This document shows positions 5,450 to 11,277 of a stretch of 11,277 nucleotides of DNA, piece by piece. Source of the DNA: Rhizobium sp. Q54 (GTDB taxonomy: Bacteria > Pseudomonadota > Alphaproteobacteria > Rhizobiales > Beijerinckiaceae); contig CAMDOY010000091.1 in assembly GCA_945903655.1 (NCBI GenBank), positions 1 through 11,277 of the forward strand, read 5' to 3'. Positions within the stretch are counted from its first letter, which is position 1; each line of letters opens with the position of its first letter. Position numbers and translations under genes: made by a program. Under the pieces are notes generated by a model, which saw nothing but the letters and a program-made list of their open reading frames with translations, did not search any database and had not been told where the DNA came from.

Positions 5450-7351
5450 ATGCTGAGATGGTCCATCGCCACGGTCTGCATGGGAGGAACGCTTGAGGTG
5501 AAGCTGGCGGCCGCCGCCCGCGCGGGCTTCCGCACCATCGAGATTTTCGAGAACGATCTCACCTTCTTCAGCGGCAAGCCGCGTGAAGTCCGCGCCATGG
5601 CGCAGGATCTGGGCCTCGAAATCATCGCGCTGCAGCCCATGCGCGATTTCGAGGGCATGCCCGAGCCCATGCGCGCCCGCAATTTCGACCGCGCCCAGCG
5701 CAAGTTCGACCTGATGGAGGAGCTGGGCACCAAGCTCCTGTGCATCTGCTCCAATGTCTCGGAAGACGCCCTTGGCGAGCCCGAGCGCTCCAGCGACGAT
5801 CTGGCGGAGCTGGCGGATCTCGCCGCGCGCCGGGGTTTCCGAATCGGCTTCGAGGCCCTGGCCTGGGGCCGCCATGTGCATGACTGGATGCAGGCCTGGG
5901 ACATCGTGCGCCGCGCCGACCGGCCGAACCTGGGCGTGGTGCTCGACAGTTTCCACACCTTCGTGCGCAAGAACCCCATCGCGCCCATGGCCGAGATTCC
6001 CGGCGACAGAATCGCGCTCGTGCAGGTGGCGGATGCGCCGGGGATCCTCATGGACCCCATGTCCCTGTCGCGCCATCACCGCTGCTTTCCCGGCCAGGGC
6101 GACTGGCCCATCACGGACTTTCTGGAGCTGGCCATCGGCACGGGCTACAACGGCCCGATTTCGCTCGAGATCTTCAACGACCAGTTTCGCGGCGCCCCCG
6201 CAGCCGCCATCGCCCGCGACGGCATGCGCTCGCTTGAGGTCTGCGGCGAGCAGCTGAACCAGCGCCGCGCCAAGGCCTCGGCTCCCCCGCTGGCCATCAG
6301 CCGCCCCCTGCCCGCCCCTGCGAACGTCAGCGGCGTGGAGTTCATCGAATTCGTCACCAGCGCCTCCCATTCGCCGCGCCTTGTGGCGGAGCTGGAGGGC
6401 CTTGGCTTTCGCCGGGTGGCGCGCCATCGCTCGAAGGATGTGGACCTCTTCCGCCAGAACGACATCAACATCGTCGTCAACCGGGAGCAGGACGGCTTCG
6501 CCCATTCCTTCTACCTCGTGCATGGCACCAGCGTCTGCGCCCTCGCCCTGCGCTTCGATGATCCCGCCCGCGCCATCGAGCGCGCCAACGCCCTGAGCGC
6601 CCCCACCTATTTCGGCCGCATCGGCCCAGGCGAGGCCTCTATCCCCGCCGTGGCGGGGGTGGAGAACTCCCTGCTCTATTTCATGAAGGAATCCGAGCGC
6701 AGCTCCTGGGACAAGGACTTCCTCTTCCTTGACGCCCCCGCCCATGCGGGGCCCTTGCTGCGGGTGGACCATCTCAACAACATGGTCCGCCGTTCGGAGC
6801 TGCTGTCCTGGGTCACCTTCTACAAGGCGGCGCTGGGCTTCACGGAGGAGCCGCAGGTGGAGCTGGCCGACCCCTATGGCGCCTTCTTCAGCCGCGTGGT
6901 GCGCTCGACTGATGGCTCCGTGCGCATCCCCCTCAACATCGCCGATGGCGGCTCCACGTCAGTGTCGCGCTTCATCGAGAATTTCGGCGGCGGCGGGGTG
7001 CAGCAGATCGCCCTCTCCACGGACGATCTCTTCGCGTTTGTGGAAGGCGCCCGCGCCAAGGGCGTGGAGTTCCTCGACATCCCCGACAATTACTACGAGG
7101 ACCTCTCGGCGCGCTACGATCTGGAGCCCGAACTCATCGAGCGCATGCGCAGCCTCGACATCCTCTATGACCGCCACAAGGGTGGCGAATTCTTCCACAT
7201 CTACACCCGCATGTTCGACCAGCGCTTCTTCTTCGAGGTGGTGCAGCGGCGCAATTACGACCTCTTCGGCGCGGCCAACACGCCGGTGCGTCTGGCCGCG
7301 CAAGCGGCGGAGCAGGACGAGGCCATGCGCGAGCGGGCCATGCTGGATTGA
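5450..7351 (+). CDS. quiC: Two-domain 3-dehydroshikimate dehydratase with C-terminal HPPD-like domain (QuiC type)
   Basis: This 633-aa protein is predicted to convert 3-dehydroshikimate to protocatechuate by metal-dependent dehydration in the cytoplasm. The N-terminal half (about 1-265) is an AP-endonuclease-2/sugar-isomerase TIM barrel with dehydratase hallmarks: RSIATV-like start (WSIATVCMGGTL), EIFENDL, RKFDLMEELG, CSNVSEDALG and RCFPGQGD. The four expected metal ligands are Glu135 (FEALAWGRH), Asp166 (LDSFHT), Gln192 (VQVADAP) and Glu240 (SLEIFNDQF). An Ala/Pro-rich linker (about 270-293) leads to a vicinal-oxygen-chelate domain like 4-hydroxyphenylpyruvate dioxygenase. There the iron-type positions read His441 (VDHLNNMV), Gln519 (GVQQIAL, usually His) and Glu596 (FFFEVVQR). 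The start is the ATG at 5450 with AAAGGAAG at 5436-5443. The in-frame ATG at 5387 adds 21 unconserved residues and has a poorly placed SD. This fused architecture is known from Pseudomonas QuiC. Automated annotation as an HPPD would be misleading. It is divergent from the DUF3597-aroE pair, consistent with AroE supplying its substrate. Confidence 0.92.
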   Translation: MLRWSIATVCMGGTLEVKLAAAARAGFRTIEIFENDLTFFSGKPREVRAMAQDLGLEIIALQPMRDFEGMPEPMRARNFDRAQRKFDLMEELGTKLLCICSNVSEDALGEPERSSDDLAELADLAARRGFRIGFEALAWGRHVHDWMQAWDIVRRADRPNLGVVLDSFHTFVRKNPIAPMAEIPGDRIALVQVADAPGILMDPMSLSRHHRCFPGQGDWPITDFLELAIGTGYNGPISLEIFNDQFRGAPAAAIARDGMRSLEVCGEQLNQRRAKASAPPLAISRPLPAPANVSGVEFIEFVTSASHSPRLVAELEGLGFRRVARHRSKDVDLFRQNDINIVVNREQDGFAHSFYLVHGTSVCALALRFDDPARAIERANALSAPTYFGRIGPGEASIPAVAGVENSLLYFMKESERSSWDKDFLFLDAPAHAGPLLRVDHLNNMVRRSELLSWVTFYKAALGFTEEPQVELADPYGAFFSRVVRSTDGSVRIPLNIADGGSTSVSRFIENFGGGGVQQIALSTDDLFAFVEGARAKGVEFLDIPDNYYEDLSARYDLEPELIERMRSLDILYDRHKGGEFFHIYTRMFDQRFFFEVVQRRNYDLFGAANTPVRLAAQAAEQDEAMRERAMLD

Positions 7352-7370
7352 TCAGATGCGCTGAGCGGAC

Positions 7371-7386
7371 GTCCCCCTCGGGGGAT
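7371..7386. terminator. Short GC hairpin between convergent quiC and phnD-like genes
   Basis: TCCCCC (7372-7377) and GGGGGA (7380-7385) are perfect complements with a very short centre, effectively a 5-bp stem with a CTCG tetraloop; G7371/T7386 can add a wobble pair. It lies in the 34-nt gap between two converging genes and touches the phnD-like stop codon. A bidirectional terminator is plausible, but no T-tract follows on either strand. Confidence 0.4.
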
Positions 7387-8432
7387 CAGGGCTTGGGTGC
7401 GGGCGCAGCAGTTCCCGGCTGCTTTTTGGCCAAAGCGTCAGCCTCGCGTTTCGCCTCGGTCTCATAGCCGGATCTGGTATAGGGCGTGCCCGACCTCTCC
7501 GCGACATCGCGCACCACGGCCCAGTCCTTCTGGTAGGTGATGGGCAGGAAACGGTCGGCGCCGCTGAACTCCTTTTGCATCTCCGCTGTGAATCGGAAGC
7601 TGTAGAAACACTCCTTGAGCTTGCTCGCCAGTTCCGGCTTCAGATCATGGGCATAGGCGAAGGGCGAAACGGGGAAGATGGGCGAGCGATAAAGGATGCG
7701 ATAATCCGCCGCCTTGATCGTGCCGCGCGTGACCAGGCGGTCGAACACGTCGGAACCGACGGCCGCCATGTCGTAATCGCCTGTTCCCACCCCCAGAATG
7801 GCCTTGTCATGCGCGCCTGCCATGATCGGCATGTAGTCCTGGTCCACCGTCAGGCCCTCAGCGGGGAGGAGCGCGCGCGGGGCCAGATTGCCGGAGTTCG
7901 AGGTCGGATAGGAATGGGCGACCTTCTTGCCCCTGAGATCGGCGAGCTTCTCATAGGGGCTCGACGACTTCACGATGGCGATCATATTGTATCCCTGTAT
8001 TTCCGTCGCCGTGCCGACGACTGCGAAGGGAACGGCTCCCGCAAAATTGACCGCAAAGCCCAGGGAGCCGGTCGAAAAAGCTCCGAAATGCAGGCGGCCT
8101 GCACGCATGGCGTCAATCTCGATGGAATTGGACGGCACGGGATAATAGGCGATCCGCTTGCCCGTGCATTGCGCCAGATATTCGGCGAAAGGCTTGAAAA
8201 CATTGACGTAAACAATGGGTCCCTCGACCGGCGCATAGGTCCATATCAACATGGAGGGATCGTGCCGCCGGGCGGGATCCATCGGAACATCCGCGACCAG
8301 GTCGCGATCCGCATCGCAATACAGCGTATCGAGCTGGCCATGGTTGGGACAGGCGTCCTGCGCCTGCGCTATGGACGGCTGACATATGCAGGCGCAAACA
8401 CTGGACAGCAGAGCAAAGGTCAAAGTCCGCAT
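7386..8432 (-). CDS. PhnD-like phosphate/phosphite/phosphonate ABC transporter substrate-binding protein
   Basis: This 348-aa protein starts at the ATG ending at 8432, which gives a Sec signal peptide MRTLTFALLSSVCACICQPS followed by IAQA and likely cleavage after Ala24. Longer in-frame readings put charged residues before the signal and are unlikely. The mature protein has PhnD/PtxB-family blocks: LIWTYAPVEGPIVYVNVFKP (62-81), YPVPSNSIEIDAMRAGRLHF (97-116), GAFSTGSLGFAVNFAGAVPF (117-136), KKVAHSYPTSNSGNLAPRAL (169-188), ILGVGTGDYDMAAVGSDVFDR (212-232) and ADRFLPITYQKDW (292-304). Such proteins are periplasmic binders of phosphonates, phosphite or related oxyanions for an ABC importer. The precise ligand cannot be read here. 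The usual phnC/phnE ATPase and permease genes are not adjacent. Cys28, Cys39, Cys89 and Cys275 in the mature part could form disulfides. The C-terminus (from about 335) is a Lys/Ala/Pro tail. Only a GGGGG run 10 nt upstream serves as a possible SD. Confidence 0.9.
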   Translation of the reverse strand: MRTLTFALLSSVCACICQPSIAQAQDACPNHGQLDTLYCDADRDLVADVPMDPARRHDPSMLIWTYAPVEGPIVYVNVFKPFAEYLAQCTGKRIAYYPVPSNSIEIDAMRAGRLHFGAFSTGSLGFAVNFAGAVPFAVVGTATEIQGYNMIAIVKSSSPYEKLADLRGKKVAHSYPTSNSGNLAPRALLPAEGLTVDQDYMPIMAGAHDKAILGVGTGDYDMAAVGSDVFDRLVTRGTIKAADYRILYRSPIFPVSPFAYAHDLKPELASKLKECFYSFRFTAEMQKEFSGADRFLPITYQKDWAVVRDVAERSGTPYTRSGYETEAKREADALAKKQPGTAAPAPKP

Positions 8433-8640
8433 AGCTGACAAACCCCCATTCCAAACACTACCTTCGCAATCAACCAACAGGGTATGACCTTTTTGTGAAG
8501 GGTCGGCAACAGGGAGCCTCGCAGCCGTCACATCTTTCAACCAGGTTTCATATTGGCGCCGGGCGGCGGACAGCCCCCGTGCCCTTTGCAAAAGCCCATG
8601 CTAAACTCACTCCGAGTGCGCCCAACGCGCGCCCCAAATC

Positions 8641-8645
8641 GGAGG
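8641..8645 (+). promoter_or_regulatory. Ribosome-binding site of the NitT/TauT-type binding protein gene
   Basis: GGAGG lies 4 nt before the ATG at 8650, fixing the start that yields a complete signal peptide. The rest of the 217-nt divergent gap (8433-8649) shows no convincing operator, hairpin or promoter that I can defend. Confidence 0.65.
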
Positions 8646-8649
8646 AAAC

Positions 8650-9684
8650 ATGTCGCTCTTCAAAGGCTTGATAGCCGCCGCTGTGCTCAGCGCCCTCACC
8701 CTGGCTCCCGCCCGCGCGCAGGACAAGGTCGTCATCGGCAATACCCAGACCGCCACGGACATCGGCCTCTATGTGGCGCACAAGAAGGGTTATTTCCGCG
8801 AAGAGGGCATCAACGCCGAATTCATCAACTTCGATTCCGCCGCGCGCATGGTCACCTCCATGGCGGGCGGGGATTTGCAGGTCATCGCGGGGGCGGCCTC
8901 GGCGGCGCTTTACAATGCGCTGGCGCGTGGCGTGGACATCCGCATCGTCGCCGACAAGGTCTCGACGCCCCCCGGGCGCACCAGCCAGACGCTGATCGTG
9001 CGCAAGGACCTGATCGAGTCCGGCCGCTACAAGACCCTCGCCGACCTCAAGGGCATGAAGATCGCCAACGCCGCACCCGGCACCGCCGCCAGCGTCACCC
9101 TCTACAAGATGCTGGAGAAGGCGGGCCTCAAGGTCACCGACATCGAGCAGACATTTCTGGCCTTTCCGCAGCATGTGGTGGCCCTGACCAATCGGGCTGT
9201 GGACGCCGCGCTCCCCGCCGAGCCCGCGACCACCGAGGCCATCAATCGCGGCCTCGCGCAAAAGGTGCTGACGGACGACGAGGCCTATCCCAACCACCAG
9301 ATCGCCGTGATCTTCTATTCCGGCGCCTTCGCCACCCAGAAGCCGGAGGTCGCCCGCAAGTTCATGAAGGCCTTCATCAGGGGCGTGCGCGACCATAATG
9401 ACGCGCTGGACGCCAACGGGCGCTTCGTGGGCGAGAAGGGCGAGGCGATCATCAGGATCCTCAACGAATACACGCTCATCAAGGACCCGCAATTCTATCG
9501 CAACTTCCCGCTGGCCGCCTGCAACCCCGATGGGACCATGAACATCGCCAGCCTCAAGATGGATCTCGAGGTGCTGAAGGGCGAGAAGCTGATCGAGGGC
9601 GAAGTGAATATCGACAAGGCCATCGACCTGTCGTTTCTGAATGCGGTGATCGGGGAGTTGGGGGTTTACAAGAAGGCGAATTGA
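8650..9684 (+). CDS. NitT/TauT-family (SsuA/ThiY-like) ABC transporter substrate-binding protein
   Basis: This 344-aa protein has a clear Sec signal peptide (MSLFKGLIAAAVLSALTLAP followed by ARA), with likely cleavage after Ala23. The mature part has the NMT1/SsuA-like bilobal binding-protein pattern: VVIGNTQTATDIGLYVAHKK (27-46) with GYFREEGINAEF, MVTSMAGGDLQVIAGAASAA (67-86), YKTLADLKGMKIANAAPGTA (127-146), YKMLEKAGLKVTDIEQTFL (152-170) and VALTNRAVDAALPAEPATTEA (177-197). Family members deliver sulfonates, nitrate, taurine, pyrimidine precursors or aromatic acids to ABC importers in the periplasm. The substrate here cannot be deduced. No cognate permease or ATPase flanks it, and the neighbouring binding protein is on the other strand and from another family. 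It may serve a transporter encoded elsewhere. The proximity to quiC makes an aromatic or cyclitol ligand conceivable, as inference only. Confidence 0.88.
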   Translation: MSLFKGLIAAAVLSALTLAPARAQDKVVIGNTQTATDIGLYVAHKKGYFREEGINAEFINFDSAARMVTSMAGGDLQVIAGAASAALYNALARGVDIRIVADKVSTPPGRTSQTLIVRKDLIESGRYKTLADLKGMKIANAAPGTAASVTLYKMLEKAGLKVTDIEQTFLAFPQHVVALTNRAVDAALPAEPATTEAINRGLAQKVLTDDEAYPNHQIAVIFYSGAFATQKPEVARKFMKAFIRGVRDHNDALDANGRFVGEKGEAIIRILNEYTLIKDPQFYRNFPLAACNPDGTMNIASLKMDLEVLKGEKLIEGEVNIDKAIDLSFLNAVIGELGVYKKAN

Positions 9685-9732
9685 ATCCGCCAATCATGGG
9701 CCCCAACCATCGGAAGGATGAAAACGAAACGC

Positions 9733-9815
9733 CTGCCGGTCCCCTCCCCCTTGTGGGTGTCCGCCATATCTCCGGTGTGAACGCCTGGGAGGGAGAGGAG
9801 AGAGGGGAGCGGCAG
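9733..9815. repeat. Imperfect long inverted repeat between convergent genes (possible terminator or REP-like element)
   Basis: Arms 9733-9745 and 9803-9815 are complementary at 12 of 13 positions. Between them is about 57 nt that includes a C-rich tract (9740-9750) and purine-rich GGGAGGGAGAGG (9787-9798) that could extend pairing imperfectly. It occupies most of the 188-nt gap between the NitT/TauT-type binder gene and the opposing GST gene, which would fit a bidirectional terminator. The C-run, TTGTGGG and G-run arrangement also resembles the dispersed palindromes common in rhizobial-type intergenic DNA. No coding potential is seen. Confidence 0.4.
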
Positions 9816-9872
9816 GGCATGCACTGAATCATTGAAACAAGAGAATATCAGTCGATTCAGGCCCCGCGTTCG

Positions 9873-10571
9873 TCACGCAGGCTTCACCGAGGCGGCTGTC
9901 TGGCCGAAGAGGTTCTTGCGGGCCTCCTCGGTCATACCCTCGTTGCGGATCTTGTCGCCCCAGGCATAGGCGCGGATCACCGCCGGGCGGCTGCGCATGG
10001 CCTCGAACCAGCGCTGCACATGGGGGAAGTCTTCCAGCTTCTGGCCCTGCCGATCATGGGGCACGATCCAGGGGTAGCAGGCCATGTCGGCGATGGAATA
10101 GTCGCCCGCCACGAAGGGATGCTGCGCCAGCTGCCGGTCGAGCACCCCATAGAGCCGGTTCGTCTCCTTGACGTAGCGGTCGATGGCGTAGGGGATCTTC
10201 TCTGGCGCATATTGGGAAAAGTGATGGTTCTGGCCCGCCATGGGACCAAGCCCACCCATCTGCCAGTTCAGCCATTCCAGCACGCGGACCCGCCCGCGCA
10301 ATTCGTGGGGCAGGAACTTCCCCGTCTTCTCCGCCAGATAGGTCAGGATCGCGCCGGATTCGAAGACCGACAAGGGCGCACCGCCGTCCGCCGGGGCATG
10401 GTCCACGATGGCGGGCATGCGGTTGTTGGGGGCGATCTTCAGGAAGTCCGGCTGGAACTGCTCGCCCTTGCCGATATTGACCGGCTTGATCTGGTAGGTG
10501 AGGCCGACCTCCTCAAGGAAGATCGTGATCTTGTGGCCGTTCGGGGTGGGCCAATAGTGCAGGTCGATCAT
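9873..10571 (-). CDS. Nu-class glutathione transferase / YfcG-like disulfide-bond oxidoreductase
   Basis: This 232-aa cytoplasmic GST-fold protein begins MIDLHYWPTPNGHKITIFLE, nearly the E. coli YfcG N-terminus, including Thr9 and Asn11, the positions that in nu-class GSTs take the place of a catalytic Tyr/Ser/Cys. The thioredoxin-like domain (1-83) has the cis-Pro loop NNRMPAIVD (49-57) and the glutathione-binding FESGAILTYLAEKTG (70-84). The helical domain (about 92-210) includes WLNWQMGGLGPMAGQNHHF (100-118) and the family N-capping motif in VAGDYSIADMACYPW (154-168). Nu-class members bind two glutathiones and reduce disulfides or peroxides; whether this one does so is inference from the family. 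No convincing SD precedes the ATG, and the upstream gap of 81 nt on the same strand may hold a promoter, so it need not be co-transcribed with the preceding gene. Confidence 0.92.
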   Translation of the reverse strand: MIDLHYWPTPNGHKITIFLEEVGLTYQIKPVNIGKGEQFQPDFLKIAPNNRMPAIVDHAPADGGAPLSVFESGAILTYLAEKTGKFLPHELRGRVRVLEWLNWQMGGLGPMAGQNHHFSQYAPEKIPYAIDRYVKETNRLYGVLDRQLAQHPFVAGDYSIADMACYPWIVPHDRQGQKLEDFPHVQRWFEAMRSRPAVIRAYAWGDKIRNEGMTEEARKNLFGQTAASVKPA

Positions 10572-10606
10572 GGCGGCGCTCGCAGGTGAGGGATTGGCGA
10601 TGCGGC

Positions 10607-10635
10607 AATATCGACTGAAATTCCTGACATGAAAA
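10607..10635 (-). promoter_or_regulatory. Candidate promoter for the GST gene
   Basis: Read on the - strand, TTTTCA (10630-10635) and GATATT (10607-10612) are 17 nt apart, each matching the sigma-70 consensus at 4 of 6 positions. Transcription would start about 30 nt before the ATG. This AT-richer patch stands out in otherwise GC-rich DNA, but the call rests on pattern matching alone. Confidence 0.3.
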
Positions 10636-10652
10636 GGCTTTGTGAGGGCGCA

Positions 10653-11277
10653 CTACCCCATGATGCGCCCCATCTTCGCAAAGAGCGTGTCGATGTCGCG
10701 CTGAATGGGCGCGAAGGCCCGCTCGAAGCTGACGCCCTTGGCGATCCGGTCCGCCACTTCGCTGACCATGGGCGCGGAGGCGGAGATGGGCAGGGCGGCG
10801 ATCTGATCGCCCAGCCTGATGGGCGCGCCAAGGTGGCAGACCGCGTCGCCAGACTTCTGTGTGGAGGCGGCGAGGGCCTGGCGCAGCCCGTCAGCCTCCT
10901 CCAGGGAGGCGCTGTGCAGGATGAGCGGCGTGAGCCCGCCGCCGGTTTCCTCGTCGATGGCCTCGATCCATTCGCAGCGCGACAGGCGCGTGCGCACCTT
11001 GCGCACGAAGAGCGCGAGGATGGCCTCCCGCAGCGCCTCGGGCATGCGCATATAGCGGTCCAGCTCCGCCAGCGCGGCGCTCCAGCGCAGGCCCAGGCCC
11101 ATGTTCACAAGCGGGGCGCCCTCATGGCCGAAGAAGGCCCGCCACTCCGGCGCCATGTCATAGAGTGCGGCGTCCAGAAGATAGGCCTGTGGCGCTGCGT
11201 GGCGCAGACGCGCGGTCAGGCAGGGCGGAACCAGCAGGGCCGCCGAGGCGCCGTGTCCTCCCAGAAAGGTCGAGCCG
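10653..11277 (-). CDS. Unrecognised protein, C-terminal part (runs off window; possible fold-type I PLP-enzyme relative)
   Basis: The frame is open through base 11276, so the protein continues beyond the window; 207 C-terminal residues are visible and the first Met seen (ending at 11156) is not the start. I do not recognise the family with confidence. Visible features are GSTFLGGHGASAALLVPP at the N-terminal edge, a helical middle (LRWSAALAELDRYMRMPEAL), and a late block ending in CHLGAPIRLGDQIAALPIS followed by two amphipathic helices. The order 'S-x-F-x-G-G ... G/A-A-L-L-V-P' then a C-terminal small domain with 'C-H-L-G-x-P-I-x-x-G' recalls some class-V-aminotransferase-like PLP proteins, in which the residue after the first Ser would be the PLP lysine; here it is Thr. 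That comparison is from memory and weak. It lies 81 nt upstream of the GST gene on the same strand. Codon bias matches its neighbours, so it is a real gene. Confidence 0.7.
   Translation of the reverse strand, partial: GSTFLGGHGASAALLVPPCLTARLRHAAPQAYLLDAALYDMAPEWRAFFGHEGAPLVNMGLGLRWSAALAELDRYMRMPEALREAILALFVRKVRTRLSRCEWIEAIDEETGGGLTPLILHSASLEEADGLRQALAASTQKSGDAVCHLGAPIRLGDQIAALPISASAPMVSEVADRIAKGVSFERAFAPIQRDIDTLFAKMGRIMG

Noticed and set aside
5414..6772. 452-codon open frame on the - strand opposite quiC
   Set aside because: It mirrors the quiC reading frame and has the Gly/His/Leu-rich composition of an antisense shadow in GC-rich DNA. It shows no family motif, and the + strand protein has clear conserved motifs throughout.
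8433..8591. Possible 53-residue extension of the PhnD-like protein
   Set aside because: It would place charged, low-conservation sequence ahead of a good Sec signal peptide.
8585..8607. TTTGCA ... TAAACT as a promoter for the NitT/TauT-type binder
   Set aside because: Spacing is about 10-11 nt, far too short for a sigma-70 promoter.
8548..9693. 381-codon open frame on the - strand opposite the NitT/TauT-type binder
   Set aside because: Antisense shadow. The + strand gene has an SD, a signal peptide and a recognisable fold.
1..11277. tRNA, rRNA, CRISPR array, insertion sequence, phage or toxin-antitoxin genes
   Set aside because: No tRNA-like cloverleaf, regularly spaced direct repeats, transposase motif or short toxin-antitoxin pair was seen; nearly all sequence is accounted for by the genes listed.

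Overview
The window is about 11.3 kb of GC-rich, gene-dense DNA with the short intergenic gaps and strong third-position G/C bias typical of an alphaproteobacterial chromosome. The protein families and their sequence flavour suggest a Hyphomicrobiales (Rhizobiales)-type organism. That placement is inferred from family content and base composition; no rRNA or other taxonomic marker is present. I see no tRNA, rRNA, CRISPR array, insertion sequence or prophage gene.

Region 1 (1-3992, + strand) is the conserved three-gene stress module prkA(yeaG)-yeaH-spoVR(ycgB). It comprises the C-terminal 60% of the PrkA serine kinase (its start lies outside the window), a DUF444/VWA-like protein and a SpoVR-family protein. 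Spacing is tight: 15 nt between the first two genes, and a 4-nt TTGA overlap between the last two, where spoVR starts on TTG behind a strong Shine-Dalgarno.

Region 2 (3996-7351) looks like shikimate/dehydroshikimate metabolism. aroE (shikimate dehydrogenase, - strand) meets spoVR tail to tail with only 3 nt between the stops. A small DUF3597 gene lies upstream of aroE on the same strand, and a perfect 15-bp GC hairpin sits between them, right against the aroE ribosome-binding site. Divergent from these is a 633-aa two-domain protein. Its N-terminal half is a 3-dehydroshikimate dehydratase (QuiC type, all four expected metal ligands visible) and its C-terminal half is related to 4-hydroxyphenylpyruvate dioxygenase (HPPD). 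Together AroE (running shikimate to 3-dehydroshikimate) and QuiC would yield protocatechuate. No quinate dehydrogenase, ring-cleavage gene or regulator is in view.

Region 3 (7386-9684) holds two divergently transcribed periplasmic substrate-binding proteins: a PhnD-like phosphonate/phosphite binder (- strand) and a NitT/TauT-type binder (+ strand). Both have Sec signal peptides, and no permease or ATPase gene is adjacent to either.

Region 4 (9685-11277) starts with an intergenic gap containing an imperfect long inverted repeat between convergent genes. It is followed by a nu-class (YfcG-like) glutathione transferase and the C-terminal part of an unrecognised gene, both on the - strand. The unrecognised gene runs off the right edge and may be a fold-type I PLP-enzyme relative.

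Most of the window is well-known biology. The points most worth a second look are the hairpin in the aroE leader, the Gln in place of a metal-binding His in the HPPD-like half of QuiC, the altered N-Y-D active-site motif of AroE together with its unusual gene neighbourhood, and the two binding proteins without transporters.
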